Part shown: positions 8,609 through 17,601 of the stretch, piece by piece | Numbering within the stretch: the stretch's first letter is position 1 | Layout of the letters: each line of letters starts with the position of its first letter | Assembly (NCBI GenBank): GCA_022793655.1 | Contig: JAAWDG010000014.1 | Coordinates: forward strand, 98,636 to 162,635 | From: Clostridiales bacterium | GTDB lineage: Bacteria > Bacillota > Clostridia > Oscillospirales > CAG-272 | DNA length: 64,000 nucleotides | Direction of reading: 5' to 3' | Notes under the pieces: generated by a model | Told to the model about the DNA's origin: nothing | The model's database searches: none | Seen by the model: only the letters and a program-made list of their open reading frames with translations | Position numbers and translations under genes: made by a program

Positions 8609-8686
8609 GCGATTGGCAATTGGAATATACGGCGGGATTCAACCATGTATGTAATGAGGTTATATTCGATTAAAAAAGGGTGAGTT

Positions 8687-8782
8687 ATGTTCAGTTTGAA
8701 TGGAACTGAGCTTACTGCCTTTTTCTTGTTTCATGATATAAATTGTTATTTTTTGTGGTCATGGCTCGCTATGGGAGGTTAA
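8687..8782 (+). CDS. Small leader ORF upstream of murQ (31 aa)
   Basis: Too short for the ORF track. ATG 8687 has AAAAAGGGTG a few bases upstream, and the frame runs 31 codons (MFSLNGTELTAFFLFHD..., hydrophobic and aromatic) to TAA 8780-8782. The last codons ATG GGA GGT contain the GGGAGG ribosome site of murQ, whose ATG follows three bases after the stop. Ribosomes ending here would therefore expose or reuse the murQ site, the classical arrangement for translational coupling. It could be a regulatory leader peptide or simply a chance frame. No homologue is recognised. Confidence 0.4.
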   Translation: MFSLNGTELTAFFLFHDINCYFLWSWLAMGG

Positions 8783-8785
8783 CAC

Positions 8786-9679
8786 ATGGAATGGAATAAA
8801 ATGAAAACCGAAATGCGCAATGAAAATACAGCCAAGATTGATACATTGCCTACATTGGAAATGATCCGCTTGATCAATGAGGAGGATAAGAAAGTCGCCT
8901 TGGCGGTGGAAAAAGAACTGGGTAAAATTGCCGACGCAGTTGATTTAATCGCTGCAAAGCTCAAAGAAGGCGGCCGGCTGATTTATGTTGGCTGCGGTAC
9001 TTCGGGGCGTTTGGGGATATTAGACGCGGCCGAATGTCCGCCCACTTATTCCACGGAACCGGACCAGGTGATGGGCATTATGGCTGGTGGTCATGCAGCC
9101 ATGTTTCAGGCGGCTGAAGGGGCGGAGGATCATGAAGAAGCCGGCGCAGACGATTTGAAAAAAATCGCTTTGTGTGCTAAGGATGTAGTCGTAGGCATTG
9201 CAGCCTCAGGCAGAACGCCCTATGTGCTGGGCGCTATGGCCTATGCAAAATCGGTCGGGGCGGGTGTGTTAAGTATTACATGCTGTCCGGACTCTCCCGT
9301 AGAGGCAGCTGCTGAAATTGCCATTGTGCCGGCGCCCGGCCCGGAAGTCGTAACCGGTTCTACACGAATGAAAAGCGGAACAGCGCAAAAAATGGTATTG
9401 AATATGCTTTCCACCGGCGCCATGATTAAGCTTGGCAAAGTGTATGGCAACTTAATGGTGGATGTAAAACCGTCCAATGAAAAGTTGATTATTCGTTGTC
9501 AGAGAATTGTATGTGAGGCCACCGGTGCCGATGAGGCGGCGGCAAAAGCCGCGTTAGAACAATGTGACCACCATCCCAAAACGGCGATCGTGATGCTGCT
9601 TCTTGGGGTTGATGCTAAGCAGGCAAAGGGGTTGCTTGCCGAACATGACGGCCGCATTGCCGATGTGTTAAATCAATAA
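8786..9679 (+). CDS. murQ: N-acetylmuramic acid 6-phosphate etherase MurQ
   Basis: A 297-residue SIS-fold enzyme of the usual family length. It cleaves the lactyl ether of MurNAc-6-phosphate to give GlcNAc-6-phosphate and D-lactate in the cytoplasm. Family motifs are the N-terminal TLEMIRLINEEDKKVALAV, the sugar-phosphate loop GCGTSGRLGILDAAECP, the second loop GIAASGRTPYVLGA and TGSTRMKSGTAQK. GGGAGG lies seven bases before the ATG. It is the first enzyme gene of a four-gene peptidoglycan recycling operon (murQ, namZ, nagZ, murK). Confidence 0.97.
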   Translation: MEWNKMKTEMRNENTAKIDTLPTLEMIRLINEEDKKVALAVEKELGKIADAVDLIAAKLKEGGRLIYVGCGTSGRLGILDAAECPPTYSTEPDQVMGIMAGGHAAMFQAAEGAEDHEEAGADDLKKIALCAKDVVVGIAASGRTPYVLGAMAYAKSVGAGVLSITCCPDSPVEAAAEIAIVPAPGPEVVTGSTRMKSGTAQKMVLNMLSTGAMIKLGKVYGNLMVDVKPSNEKLIIRCQRIVCEATGADEAAAKAALEQCDHHPKTAIVMLLLGVDAKQAKGLLAEHDGRIADVLNQ

Positions 9680-9713
9680 TATAAAATAAGATATATTAGA
9701 GGAGACAAGTTAT

Positions 9714-10853
9714 ATGGTTACTTATGGCATTGATCATATTGATCAATATAAACATCTTTTGGCCGATGGCCGTGTTGCATTGCTGACGTCTATTACGGGA
9801 CGAAGCAGTGCGAACAAATCGACGATTACTTTGCTTGAAGAGGTTTGCCATTTAACGGCTCTGTTTGAGCCGGAGCATGGCCTGCGCGGTGCCCATGCGG
9901 CAGGGGATATGACACAAGATTCGATTGATCCGGAAACGGGGCTGCCTGTTTATAGTTTATATAGTGCGAACAGCAAACATTTAAGCCCGCAAATGTTAGA
10001 TGCATTTGATATTTTAGTGTATGATATACAGGATGTTGGTTTACGTTTTTATACGTTTTTAACCAGTCTTTGTTATATGTTAGAGGACTGTGCTGCCGCC
10101 GGCAAACGGCTCGTTGTATTAGACCGCCCGAATCCGCTGGGCGGAGAGCGAGTGGAGGGCGGACTTCTTGGGGAGAAATTTCAAAGTTTTGTTGGCTGTC
10201 GGCCGATTCCGATTCGCTATGCGCTTACTTTAGGTGAGTTTGCGGTGATGATCAACGAAAAAGAGTCCTTAGGCTGTGATTTACATATTGTACCATGTGA
10301 CTGGCATGGAGAGGCTTTTCCGAACTGGGGCAAGATTTGGCAAATGCCGAGTTTAAACCTGCCTGCTTTTGAAAATACAGCCCTATATGCGGGCACTTGT
10401 TTGTTTGAGGGGACGCTGCTTTCTGAAGGACGCGGCACCGCAGCGCCGTTTCGTATCATTGGCGGCCCGAATATCGATTCAGAGAAAATGGTGCAGGCTT
10501 TCTCGGAACGCAAGTTGCCGGGTGTGGCGGCCACACCCGTCTATTTTACTCCCACCACCTCGAAGCATCAGGGCACGCCCTGCGGCGGCCTTATGCTGCA
10601 TGTGACGGATTTTGAGGCACTGCGCCCGGTGGAGTTGGGTGTAGAATTAGTTGATTTGTTTCAGCAGATGTATCCTGAACAATCACAATTTATTGCCAAG
10701 GCTTCGCCAACTGATTTGGCTTCCATATCGAGATTAACCGGCTGTGATGATTTTGTACCAGGATGGAATAAAACAGTCGTTTTAGATCGTTGGCGGCAGG
10801 AGAGCGAACTCTTTGCCAAAGAAAAAACGCAATATCATATTTATGAAAGGTAG
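9714..10853 (+). CDS. namZ: Exo-beta-N-acetylmuramidase NamZ (DUF1343)
   Basis: A 379-residue DUF1343 protein. The family marks are FEPEHGLRGAHAAGD, YDIQDVGLRFYTF, LDRPNPLGG and EGTLLSEGRGTAAPF. NamZ (YbbC in Bacillus subtilis) releases MurNAc from the non-reducing end of peptidoglycan fragments. The protein begins MVTYGIDHIDQYKHLL with no signal peptide, unlike the secreted Bacillus enzyme, so it should act in the cytoplasm on imported fragments. AGAGGAGA precedes the ATG. It lies between murQ and nagZ, which supports the assignment. Confidence 0.92.
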   Translation: MVTYGIDHIDQYKHLLADGRVALLTSITGRSSANKSTITLLEEVCHLTALFEPEHGLRGAHAAGDMTQDSIDPETGLPVYSLYSANSKHLSPQMLDAFDILVYDIQDVGLRFYTFLTSLCYMLEDCAAAGKRLVVLDRPNPLGGERVEGGLLGEKFQSFVGCRPIPIRYALTLGEFAVMINEKESLGCDLHIVPCDWHGEAFPNWGKIWQMPSLNLPAFENTALYAGTCLFEGTLLSEGRGTAAPFRIIGGPNIDSEKMVQAFSERKLPGVAATPVYFTPTTSKHQGTPCGGLMLHVTDFEALRPVELGVELVDLFQQMYPEQSQFIAKASPTDLASISRLTGCDDFVPGWNKTVVLDRWRQESELFAKEKTQYHIYER

Positions 10854-10865
10854 TTTGTTTGAACG

Positions 10866-12407
10866 ATGAATATGACGATTCAGCAGAAAATTGGTCAGCG
10901 ATTGGTGGGCGGATTTCCGGGAACAACCATGAGCGAAGAGTTTATCCAGTTAGTGCGGCAGTATAAGATTGCCAATGTCATTTTATTTCGGCGCAATATA
11001 GAAAGCAATACACAGCTTGAACAATTGTGCCGTTCCATTCAAACCCTTGTGCGCGAGGAAACCGGACACGATGCCTTTATTGCCATCGATCAGGAGGGGG
11101 GCATGGTGAATCGCTTGTCGCCGGACGGCGTTAACCTGCCGGGTGCCATGGCCTTGGCGGCTACCAATGAGCCAGAGAATGCATATCAAGCGGCTCTTTT
11201 AACCGCAGGGGAGCTGCGTGCTTTGGGTGTCAATTTTAACTTGGCGCCTGTGGCCGATATCAATAATAATCCCGATAATCCTGTTATTGGTGCGCGCAGT
11301 TATGGCGATACACCGGATACCGTCGAGCGGTTTGCATCTGCGGCAATGCGCGGTTATTTAGACGGCGGTGTCATGGCGGCCGCTAAGCACTTTCCCGGTC
11401 ACGGCGACACTGCCATGGATTCACATGTCAGTTTGCCTATGGTAGATAAACCGCGCGAAGTGTTAGAAGCATGTGAGCTTAGGCCTTTTAAGGCCTTGTC
11501 TGATGCGGGTTGTCCAGCCATCATGACCACTCATATTTTATTCCCTGCGTTAGAACCAGAACGAGTGCCCGCTACCATGTCACGGGCGATTGTCACTGGT
11601 CTTTTAAAAGAAAAAATGGGTTTTAAAGGTCTTGTGGTGAGCGACTGTATGGAAATGCAGGCCATTCAAAAGGATTATGGTACGGCAAAGGGAGTCAGCG
11701 CCGCTATTGCGGCCGGTGTCGATTTGGTTTTTGTCTGTCATACAGCCAGCCGAATCGAGGAAGCGGCGAGGACGATCCGTGAAGGATTAGAAAGCGACGT
11801 GCTCTCTATAGAAGAAATGGATCAGTCGGTCGAAAAAATTTTGGCTTACAAAGAAAAATATTGTTTGCCGCCGGTTGGCGTGCCAGCTGCACCGGCCGTA
11901 AAAGAAGCGGCGAATGCCCTGCGTACACGTACCATTACGCTGGTGCAAGGGAAGATGCCGCCGCTTGGCAATTCGCCCTTTTTCTGTGGCTGTGCCGATT
12001 ATCGCATGACCGGTGTTCAGAACGAAGAAAGCAATATAGAATCGTTCGCCGGCTTTATGGCATCACGTCTTAGCGGCACGGCTTGTGTTGTTTCTCATAC
12101 ACCATCCGAAGAAGAAATAGCCGCTGCTGTAGAAGCCGCTAAGGGACACAGCGCCCTTGTGGTAAATACCTACAACAGCCATTTGTTCGCAGGGCAGCAG
12201 GCGCTTGTGAAAGCACTGTCTGCGCTGGATATTCCTATGGTGGTGGTGGCATTGGCCAGCCCTTATGATTTGCAGCATCTCGCGCAGGATATAACCGCAG
12301 TTGCCGCTTGGGATTATACAACAGAAACATTAGAGGCTTTGATTCCTGTTCTATCGGGCAGAGTGATAGCACCAGGAAAATTGCCCATTACGTTCGGTGA
12401 ATCATGA
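10866..12407 (+). CDS. nagZ: Beta-N-acetylglucosaminidase NagZ (GH3)
   Basis: A 513-residue family 3 glycosidase. The barrel carries AIDQEGGMVNRL, KHFPGHGDTAMDSHVSLP (substrate loop with the His general acid dyad of NagZ) and VVSDCMEM with the nucleophile Asp. A C-terminal alpha/beta sandwich (about 350-513) is present as in Bacillus NagZ/YbbD. No signal peptide is seen, so it probably removes GlcNAc from muropeptide fragments inside the cell. It starts 13 bases after namZ and its stop overlaps the kinase start by four bases. Confidence 0.93.
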   Translation: MNMTIQQKIGQRLVGGFPGTTMSEEFIQLVRQYKIANVILFRRNIESNTQLEQLCRSIQTLVREETGHDAFIAIDQEGGMVNRLSPDGVNLPGAMALAATNEPENAYQAALLTAGELRALGVNFNLAPVADINNNPDNPVIGARSYGDTPDTVERFASAAMRGYLDGGVMAAAKHFPGHGDTAMDSHVSLPMVDKPREVLEACELRPFKALSDAGCPAIMTTHILFPALEPERVPATMSRAIVTGLLKEKMGFKGLVVSDCMEMQAIQKDYGTAKGVSAAIAAGVDLVFVCHTASRIEEAARTIREGLESDVLSIEEMDQSVEKILAYKEKYCLPPVGVPAAPAVKEAANALRTRTITLVQGKMPPLGNSPFFCGCADYRMTGVQNEESNIESFAGFMASRLSGTACVVSHTPSEEEIAAAVEAAKGHSALVVNTYNSHLFAGQQALVKALSALDIPMVVVALASPYDLQHLAQDITAVAAWDYTTETLEALIPVLSGRVIAPGKLPITFGES

Positions 12408-13294
12408 AATTTATAGCAGGTATAGATGGCGGCGGCACGAAAACGATGATCGAGTGCCGCGATGTAACAGGAAAAGTGCTGAACCGGAAGCGTTTTGGGG
12501 CCTTTAATATCAATAGCATTGGCGAAGAAGGCTTTGCCGCCTTAATGAAAGAGATCATTTTATTTTTACAATCGATGGGTGAATGTGTTTCGCTTTGCAT
12601 TGGCGCGGCGGGTATTAGCAATCCTAAAATGAAAGGGCAGGTAGAGGCGGCGCTTGCCGCCTCGAACATTCGTAGTTGGCAGTTGGTGGGTGATCATGAA
12701 ATCGCCTTGTATGGCGCTTTGTCGGGCAAGCCGGGCTGTGCCCTTATTTCGGGTACAGGCTCAATTTGTTTTGGCAGGAATGAAAAGGGAGAGACCGCGC
12801 GCAGCGGTGGATGGGGCCACTTGATTGACGATGGCGGCAGCGGCTATGCGCTGGGCCGAGATGCGTTGGCGGCGGCCGTCAGACAATGGGATGGCCGGGG
12901 AGAAGAAACCTGCCTTTCCCAAATGATTTTAGATACGCTTGGCGTCGAGACCAGAGAAGAACTGATCGCCTATATATACAGCGGTGATAAAAGCCGAATC
13001 GCGGCGTTCGCCTCTTTGCTGGATGAAGCATGGCAGGCGGGCGACCATGTAGCCACCCAAATTTTACAAAGAGAGTCTGCGGCTTTGTGTGAACTTGTGT
13101 GCGCGGTGGTGAAGCAGTTGCGTTTCGACCAGTGTGAAGTGGCGTTGCTTGGCGGGCTGCTGGCACATGATACACCTATGCGGACTATGTTGATTGCTCA
13201 TCTGGCTAAGCAGTGTCCGGAGGTGGATTGTGTTTCGCCATATGAAGACGCGGCCGCCGGTGCGGCGCTTATGGCAGCTGCTCAGCTGTCATAA
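12404..13294 (+). CDS. murK: BadF/BadG-type amino-sugar kinase, probable MurK
   Basis: A 296-residue ASKHA kinase. GIDGGGTKT is the phosphate-1 loop, ISGTGSICFG the phosphate-2 loop, GGWGHLIDDGGSGY the connecting motif and LLGGLLAH the adenosine region. GlcNAc kinases and the clostridial MurNAc/GlcNAc kinase MurK belong to this BadF/BadG group. The place in an operon with namZ, nagZ and murQ argues for MurK: it would phosphorylate the freed MurNAc (and GlcNAc) at O-6, making the MurQ substrate. The ATGA overlap couples it to nagZ. Pure GlcNAc kinase remains possible. Confidence 0.8.
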   Translation: MKFIAGIDGGGTKTMIECRDVTGKVLNRKRFGAFNINSIGEEGFAALMKEIILFLQSMGECVSLCIGAAGISNPKMKGQVEAALAASNIRSWQLVGDHEIALYGALSGKPGCALISGTGSICFGRNEKGETARSGGWGHLIDDGGSGYALGRDALAAAVRQWDGRGEETCLSQMILDTLGVETREELIAYIYSGDKSRIAAFASLLDEAWQAGDHVATQILQRESAALCELVCAVVKQLRFDQCEVALLGGLLAHDTPMRTMLIAHLAKQCPEVDCVSPYEDAAAGAALMAAAQLS

Positions 13295-13365
13295 TACAAC
13301 GCCGAAAGTATGTATACAAGAAACACATCTTGATTGATGGCATGTATAATAGAGAGGAAAAATAA

Positions 13366-14598
13366 ATGCAGCCTTTAGCGGATAAAATGAGACCACAGCA
13401 GTTTGACGATATCGTGGGACAAACCCATTTGTTTGGCAAAAATGGGGCGATTCGCCGTATGCTGGACCAGCATTATATGACGAATATGATCTTTTATGGT
13501 CCGCCTGGTACAGGCAAGACAACGGCGGCCAAATTAATTGCTGGGGCCTCGGATATGGAGTTATACATGCTTAACGCAACATCGGCTACGCTGGCCGATG
13601 TCAAAGAGGTGATTATGAGCACCTCAACAATATTTGGTCAGAACGGCGTGCTGCTGTATTTAGATGAGATTCAGTATTTTAACAAAAAACAGCAGCAAAG
13701 CTTGCTCGAATATATGGAGGATGGGCGTATTACGCTCATCACTTCCACGACCGAAAATCCGTATATATATATATATAATGCGATTATTTCCAGATCGGCT
13801 GTGTTTGAGTTTTTTCCGGTCGGCGAAAAGGCGATTCAGGACGTGTTGCAAAAAGGCTTACAGAGCTTAAATGAGCAGAATGACAGGGAAAAAACAATCG
13901 AGCAAGAGGCGCTCTCTTATCTTGCCGGAGCGGCGGCCGGTGATGTGAGGCGTTCGCTCATGTTGTTAGAAAGTGCCTATTTTGCTTGTGAAGAGGTGAT
14001 TCGCAAAGAAGAAATTTTAGCGTTTTCACCGAAAGTCATTGGCTCTTTTGATAAAAGCGGCACTGTGCATTACGATATGCTCTCCGCTTTGCAAAAATCC
14101 ATTCGCGGGTCAGACCCCGACGCGGCGATTTTTTATTTGTGCAAAATATTAGAAGGGGGCGATTTGCCTGGGGCCTGTCGTCGACTGCAGGTAATCGCCA
14201 GTGAGGATATTGGCTTAGCCTATCCGCAAGCCGCGGCGATTGTGCGCGCTTGTGTCGAATCAGCGAAAGACCTTGGCATGCCCGAGGCCGCCAATCCTTT
14301 GGCCCATGCAGCCATTCTGTTAGCGACAGCGCCAAAGTCAAACAAAGCCCATATTGCCTATGCCAAGGCGAAAGCGGCGGTGGACGCCGGTAAAGGGCAA
14401 ACGGTGCCTTCTTGTTTGCGTCCTTCAAACAAATATGCAGGCTACCTTTACCCGCATGATTATCCAGGGGCGTATGTTTCTCAGCAGTATTTGCCGGATG
14501 ATCTAAAAAACGAGACGTTTTACGAATTCGGCGAAAATAAGTTAGAGCAGCAGGCCAAGCAGTATTGGGCGCAAAAAAAGGGAAAAGACATGCATTAA
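13366..14598 (+). CDS. rarA: Replication-associated recombination protein RarA (MgsA) AAA+ ATPase
   Basis: A 410-residue clamp-loader-like AAA+ protein. It begins PLADKMRPQQFDDIVGQ, has Walker A GPPGTGKTT, Walker B LLYLDEIQ, sensor 1 STTENP, and the C-terminal tetramer domain with the conserved SNKAHIAY and PHDYPGAYVSQQY. RarA acts at stalled replication forks together with SSB and RecA. AGAGAGGA precedes the ATG, and a TATAAT at 13345 may be its own -10. The coding sequence has an uninterrupted TA run (about 13763-13777) after TENP that is translated as alternating Tyr/Ile; the frame stays open. Confidence 0.93.
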   Translation: MQPLADKMRPQQFDDIVGQTHLFGKNGAIRRMLDQHYMTNMIFYGPPGTGKTTAAKLIAGASDMELYMLNATSATLADVKEVIMSTSTIFGQNGVLLYLDEIQYFNKKQQQSLLEYMEDGRITLITSTTENPYIYIYNAIISRSAVFEFFPVGEKAIQDVLQKGLQSLNEQNDREKTIEQEALSYLAGAAAGDVRRSLMLLESAYFACEEVIRKEEILAFSPKVIGSFDKSGTVHYDMLSALQKSIRGSDPDAAIFYLCKILEGGDLPGACRRLQVIASEDIGLAYPQAAAIVRACVESAKDLGMPEAANPLAHAAILLATAPKSNKAHIAYAKAKAAVDAGKGQTVPSCLRPSNKYAGYLYPHDYPGAYVSQQYLPDDLKNETFYEFGENKLEQQAKQYWAQKKGKDMH

Positions 14599-14615
14599 AA
14601 GCGAATAGAACAAAA

Positions 14616-14645
14616 AACGGCAGCGGGTGAAGCTGCTGTTTGTAC
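14616..14645 (+). terminator. Weak terminator after rarA
   Basis: AACGGCAGC pairs with GCTGCTGTT around a 7-base loop, but the T-tract is short. Partial termination is likely. Confidence 0.45.
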
Positions 14646-14691
14646 GTTATATAAATGAAATAATGTTTGATGGAAAGGATTAGGTTTCGAT

Positions 14692-16470
14692 ATGAAAAGC
14701 AGAGGCCTTATCAGGCGTTTTTTGCCTTATTATAAAAAATATACGAAAACACTGGTGTTTGACCTGCTTTGCGCGGCGTTTACCACCGTGTGTGAGTTGG
14801 TGCTGCCTATGATTGTGCGATCGGTCACCAATGCGGCCGCCTATGATCCGGCGTCACTGACTGTTTCTTTTGTGATGCATGTGGGCGTGTTTTACCTTGT
14901 ATTGCGCATTATCGATGCTGCCGCCTATTATTATATGGCTTCGGTAGGCCATATTATGGGATCTAAGATGGAAACGGACATGCGGCGGGATTTATTTGCA
15001 CATTTGCAAAAGCTGTCGTTCCGCTATTATGATAATACTAAAATAGGCACGTTAATGTCCCGCATAACCAGTGATCTTTTTGATGTGACTGAGTTTGCGC
15101 ACCACTGCCCGGAGGAATTTTTTATTGCGTTTGTCAAAATTGCCGTATCGTTTGTGTTGTTATGCACAGTTCATGTTCCGCTGACGCTGATTGTGTTTGT
15201 TATTGTTCCGATTATGTTGACTGTGTTGATGTATTTTAACCGCAAAATGCGGGCGGGATTCAGAGAACAGCGGCATAAAATTGCGATTTTAAATGCACAG
15301 GTAGAAGATAGCTTGCTTGGCGTTCGTGTCGTTCGTTCTTTTACAGGCGAAGCTATTGAAGAAGAAAAATTTGCAAAAGGCAATGAAGACTTTTTGCGGA
15401 TTAAAAGCCATGTCTATCGCTTCATGGGCCAGTTTCAGTCGGCCAACCGTTTTTTTGAAGGCTTTATGTATATTGTCGTGGTGGTGGCCGGCGCGCTGTT
15501 CCTTATTTATGGCCGGATTGACGCGGGCGATTTGGTAGCTTATTTGCTGTATGTAACCACGCTTTTAAATTCCATTCGCAAAATTGTCGATTTTGCCGAG
15601 CAGTTTCAGCGGGGTATGACAGGTGTAGAACGTTTCTTTGAGATCATGGACGAGGTGCCGGATATTGTTGACGAGCAAGGTGCGCGTGCTTTAGCTAAGG
15701 TCATAGGCGATATCGAGTTTAAACAGGTTGATTTTTCCTATAACGATGGTGAAAAAAGAGTTCTAAATCATATTAATCTAAGCATTCACGCAGGTGAGAA
15801 ATTTGCTTTGGTTGGCCCCTCTGGCGGGGGAAAGACCACTCTTTGCTCCTTGATTCCCCGTTTTTATGATATTAGCGCAGGTTCTATTTTAATTGATGGT
15901 GTCGATATCAGAGAATTTACCATTGCCTCTTTGCGAGAAAAAATTGGCGTGGTGCAGCAGGATGTTTATCTGTTCTCTGGCAGTGTGCGTGAAAATATTG
16001 AATATGGTCGTCCCGGGGCCAGCGATGCTGAAATCGAAGCGGCCGCCAAACAAGCCGGTGCGCATGATTTTATTATGGGGCTGCCCGAGGGGTATGATAC
16101 CTACGTGGGCGAGCGGGGCGTCAAGCTCTCGGGCGGACAAAAACAGCGCATCTCGATTGCACGGGTCTTTTTGAAAAATCCACCTATATTAATTTTAGAT
16201 GAGGCGACCAGCGCTTTAGATAACGAGAGCGAGCAAATTGTGCAGCAGTCGCTTGAAAAGTTGGCTCTTGGCCGGACGACCATTATTGTGGCCCATCGAC
16301 TTAGCACCATTCGGTCGGCCGATAAAATCGCATTGATTACAGAAAATGGCGTAGAAGAGGAGGGCACTCATCAAGAATTGCTCGCCGCGAACGGCGCCTA
16401 TACACGACTTTATCAAGCTTCGCTTGGGGCTTCGCTTGGGGCTTCGCTTGGGGAAACTTCACTTGAATAA
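14692..16470 (+). CDS. ABC exporter, fused permease and ATPase (MsbA/LmrA type)
   Basis: A 592-residue half-transporter that should dimerise. Six membrane helices span about residues 15-310, and the ATPase domain starts near 345 with Walker A GPSGGGKTT, Q-loop VVQQDVYLFSG, signature LSGGQ, Walker B ILILDEATSALD and H-loop VAHR. These proteins export drugs, lipids or peptides. No neighbour defines the cargo. The C-terminus ends in a three-fold ASLG repeat encoded by three perfect 12-base copies. An AGG seven bases before the ATG supports the start. Confidence 0.93.
   Translation: MKSRGLIRRFLPYYKKYTKTLVFDLLCAAFTTVCELVLPMIVRSVTNAAAYDPASLTVSFVMHVGVFYLVLRIIDAAAYYYMASVGHIMGSKMETDMRRDLFAHLQKLSFRYYDNTKIGTLMSRITSDLFDVTEFAHHCPEEFFIAFVKIAVSFVLLCTVHVPLTLIVFVIVPIMLTVLMYFNRKMRAGFREQRHKIAILNAQVEDSLLGVRVVRSFTGEAIEEEKFAKGNEDFLRIKSHVYRFMGQFQSANRFFEGFMYIVVVVAGALFLIYGRIDAGDLVAYLLYVTTLLNSIRKIVDFAEQFQRGMTGVERFFEIMDEVPDIVDEQGARALAKVIGDIEFKQVDFSYNDGEKRVLNHINLSIHAGEKFALVGPSGGGKTTLCSLIPRFYDISAGSILIDGVDIREFTIASLREKIGVVQQDVYLFSGSVRENIEYGRPGASDAEIEAAAKQAGAHDFIMGLPEGYDTYVGERGVKLSGGQKQRISIARVFLKNPPILILDEATSALDNESEQIVQQSLEKLALGRTTIIVAHRLSTIRSADKIALITENGVEEEGTHQELLAANGAYTRLYQASLGASLGASLGETSLE
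16417..16452 (+). repeat. Three perfect 12-bp tandem repeats at the ABC exporter C-terminus
   Basis: GCTTCGCTTGGG is repeated three times without mismatch and adds Ala-Ser-Leu-Gly units just before the stop. As a multiple of three it can expand or shrink without a frameshift. Confidence 0.9.
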
Positions 16471-16485
16471 GCGGCTGTCATATAT

Positions 16486-16527
16486 CAAATAAAAAAAGCA
16501 TCCCTCGGGCGCTCTCCGTAAGGAAGT
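16486..16527 (+). repeat. Left arm of inverted repeat around CPBP gene
   Basis: This segment (CAAATAAAAAAAGCATCCC, then CTCCGTAAGGAAGT) matches the reverse complement of 17602-17646 with a few gaps. It is followed at once by a 12-bp perfect hairpin (16529-16540 with 16557-16568, 16-base loop). The pair of arms frames the AT-rich CPBP gene. Confidence 0.6.
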
Positions 16528-16615
16528 GCAATACCTGCTGGGAAACAATTGCTTCACAGCAGGTATTGTGTTATGATGAACTGGCTGATAAATAGGTAGT
16601 TATAGGTGAGAAGTA

Positions 16616-17458
16616 ATGAAAACGAAATTAGATAAAAAGCCAATAGAAACTTGCGTATTTATTTTTCTGTTATGTAGTGCGGTTAGAATGATAGAGTATT
16701 TTGCAATTAGAACAGATGAAACAGTTTTGGCAGAAAATTTTTTACATAAGATTTTCGGAATAGTTATACTTGCTATAACGCTTAGGCGTGTAAAGATTTC
16801 TTGGGATAGTATTGGATTTAAAAAAGTAAATATCGTACAAAATATTTTAAAAGGCTTTGCGTTTGCAACAGTATGTTTTTCAGTTGCTTATTTTATAGAA
16901 TGCATATCGCTTTATTGCATGAATGGGAGTGTGAAGCTTTCTGTATATATAAGCGGATTCTCATTAAACGGCGAGATGATTAAGCAAAATGGGATTATAT
17001 TTGTAATTCTTTGTATTGGATTTAATGTCATAAATGTTTGGATGGAAGAAGGAATCTTTCGAGGTTTATTCTCTAAATTGCTTATATCCAAAATGAAATT
17101 TGGCGTTACAATATTTTTTATTGCATTACTATTTGGAATTTGGCATTGGGTTATGCCACTAAGGGATTTTATTGAGGGGCGTTCATCTGTTGCAAATCTA
17201 CTTGTAATGGGCATTGGATACACTGTTTTAGCTGGAATTATGAGTATAAAATGGTCAATCTTGTATAAAGTGTCCGGTTCATTGTGGATAGGGCTGGGGG
17301 ATCATTTATTTAATAATGTTATAGTTACGAATCTTTTGCATGTAATATCTAATAATGATGCAGATAGTATGAAAATTGTGAGAATTATGATAGGACAACT
17401 AATATCTTTCTTGCTGGTAATGATTTATTATAGAAAAACAATTGATAATAATGAGTAG
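16616..17458 (+). CDS. CPBP-family intramembrane metalloprotease (Abi)
   Basis: A 280-residue protein with about eight membrane helices. It shows the family motifs EEGIFRG, FGIWHW and GDHLFNN, which supply the glutamates, histidines and asparagine of the Rce1-like active site. Bacterial CPBP proteases process membrane peptides, give bacteriocin self-immunity or act in envelope signalling. Base composition is clearly AT-richer than the neighbours, with many ATA and TTA codons. Together with the flanking inverted repeats this suggests recent acquisition. AGGTGAG lies before the ATG. No bacteriocin gene was found beside it. Confidence 0.85.
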   Translation: MKTKLDKKPIETCVFIFLLCSAVRMIEYFAIRTDETVLAENFLHKIFGIVILAITLRRVKISWDSIGFKKVNIVQNILKGFAFATVCFSVAYFIECISLYCMNGSVKLSVYISGFSLNGEMIKQNGIIFVILCIGFNVINVWMEEGIFRGLFSKLLISKMKFGVTIFFIALLFGIWHWVMPLRDFIEGRSSVANLLVMGIGYTVLAGIMSIKWSILYKVSGSLWIGLGDHLFNNVIVTNLLHVISNNDADSMKIVRIMIGQLISFLLVMIYYRKTIDNNE

Positions 17459-17601
17459 ATTTGAGACAAGTTTATAATCAAGCCCAACTTCCGACTTATT
17501 CAGCTTTCCTGCTGTCATCTTTCAGCACCGGTTGAAAGTGTCATAGTGGGTTATACGATAGAAAAGGAGCAAGACAGTCATAATGATTTGCCTTGCTCCT
17601 A

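Noticed and set aside
8586-8660. Sixth full copy of the structured leader before murQ
   Set aside because: Only the promoter and first hairpin match; the AAAGTTT/AAACTTT junction and TTCCRGC hairpin are absent.
8485-8673. 62-aa ORF after the methyltransferase-like gene
   Set aside because: It overlaps the gene end and spans the murQ promoter; no ribosome site.
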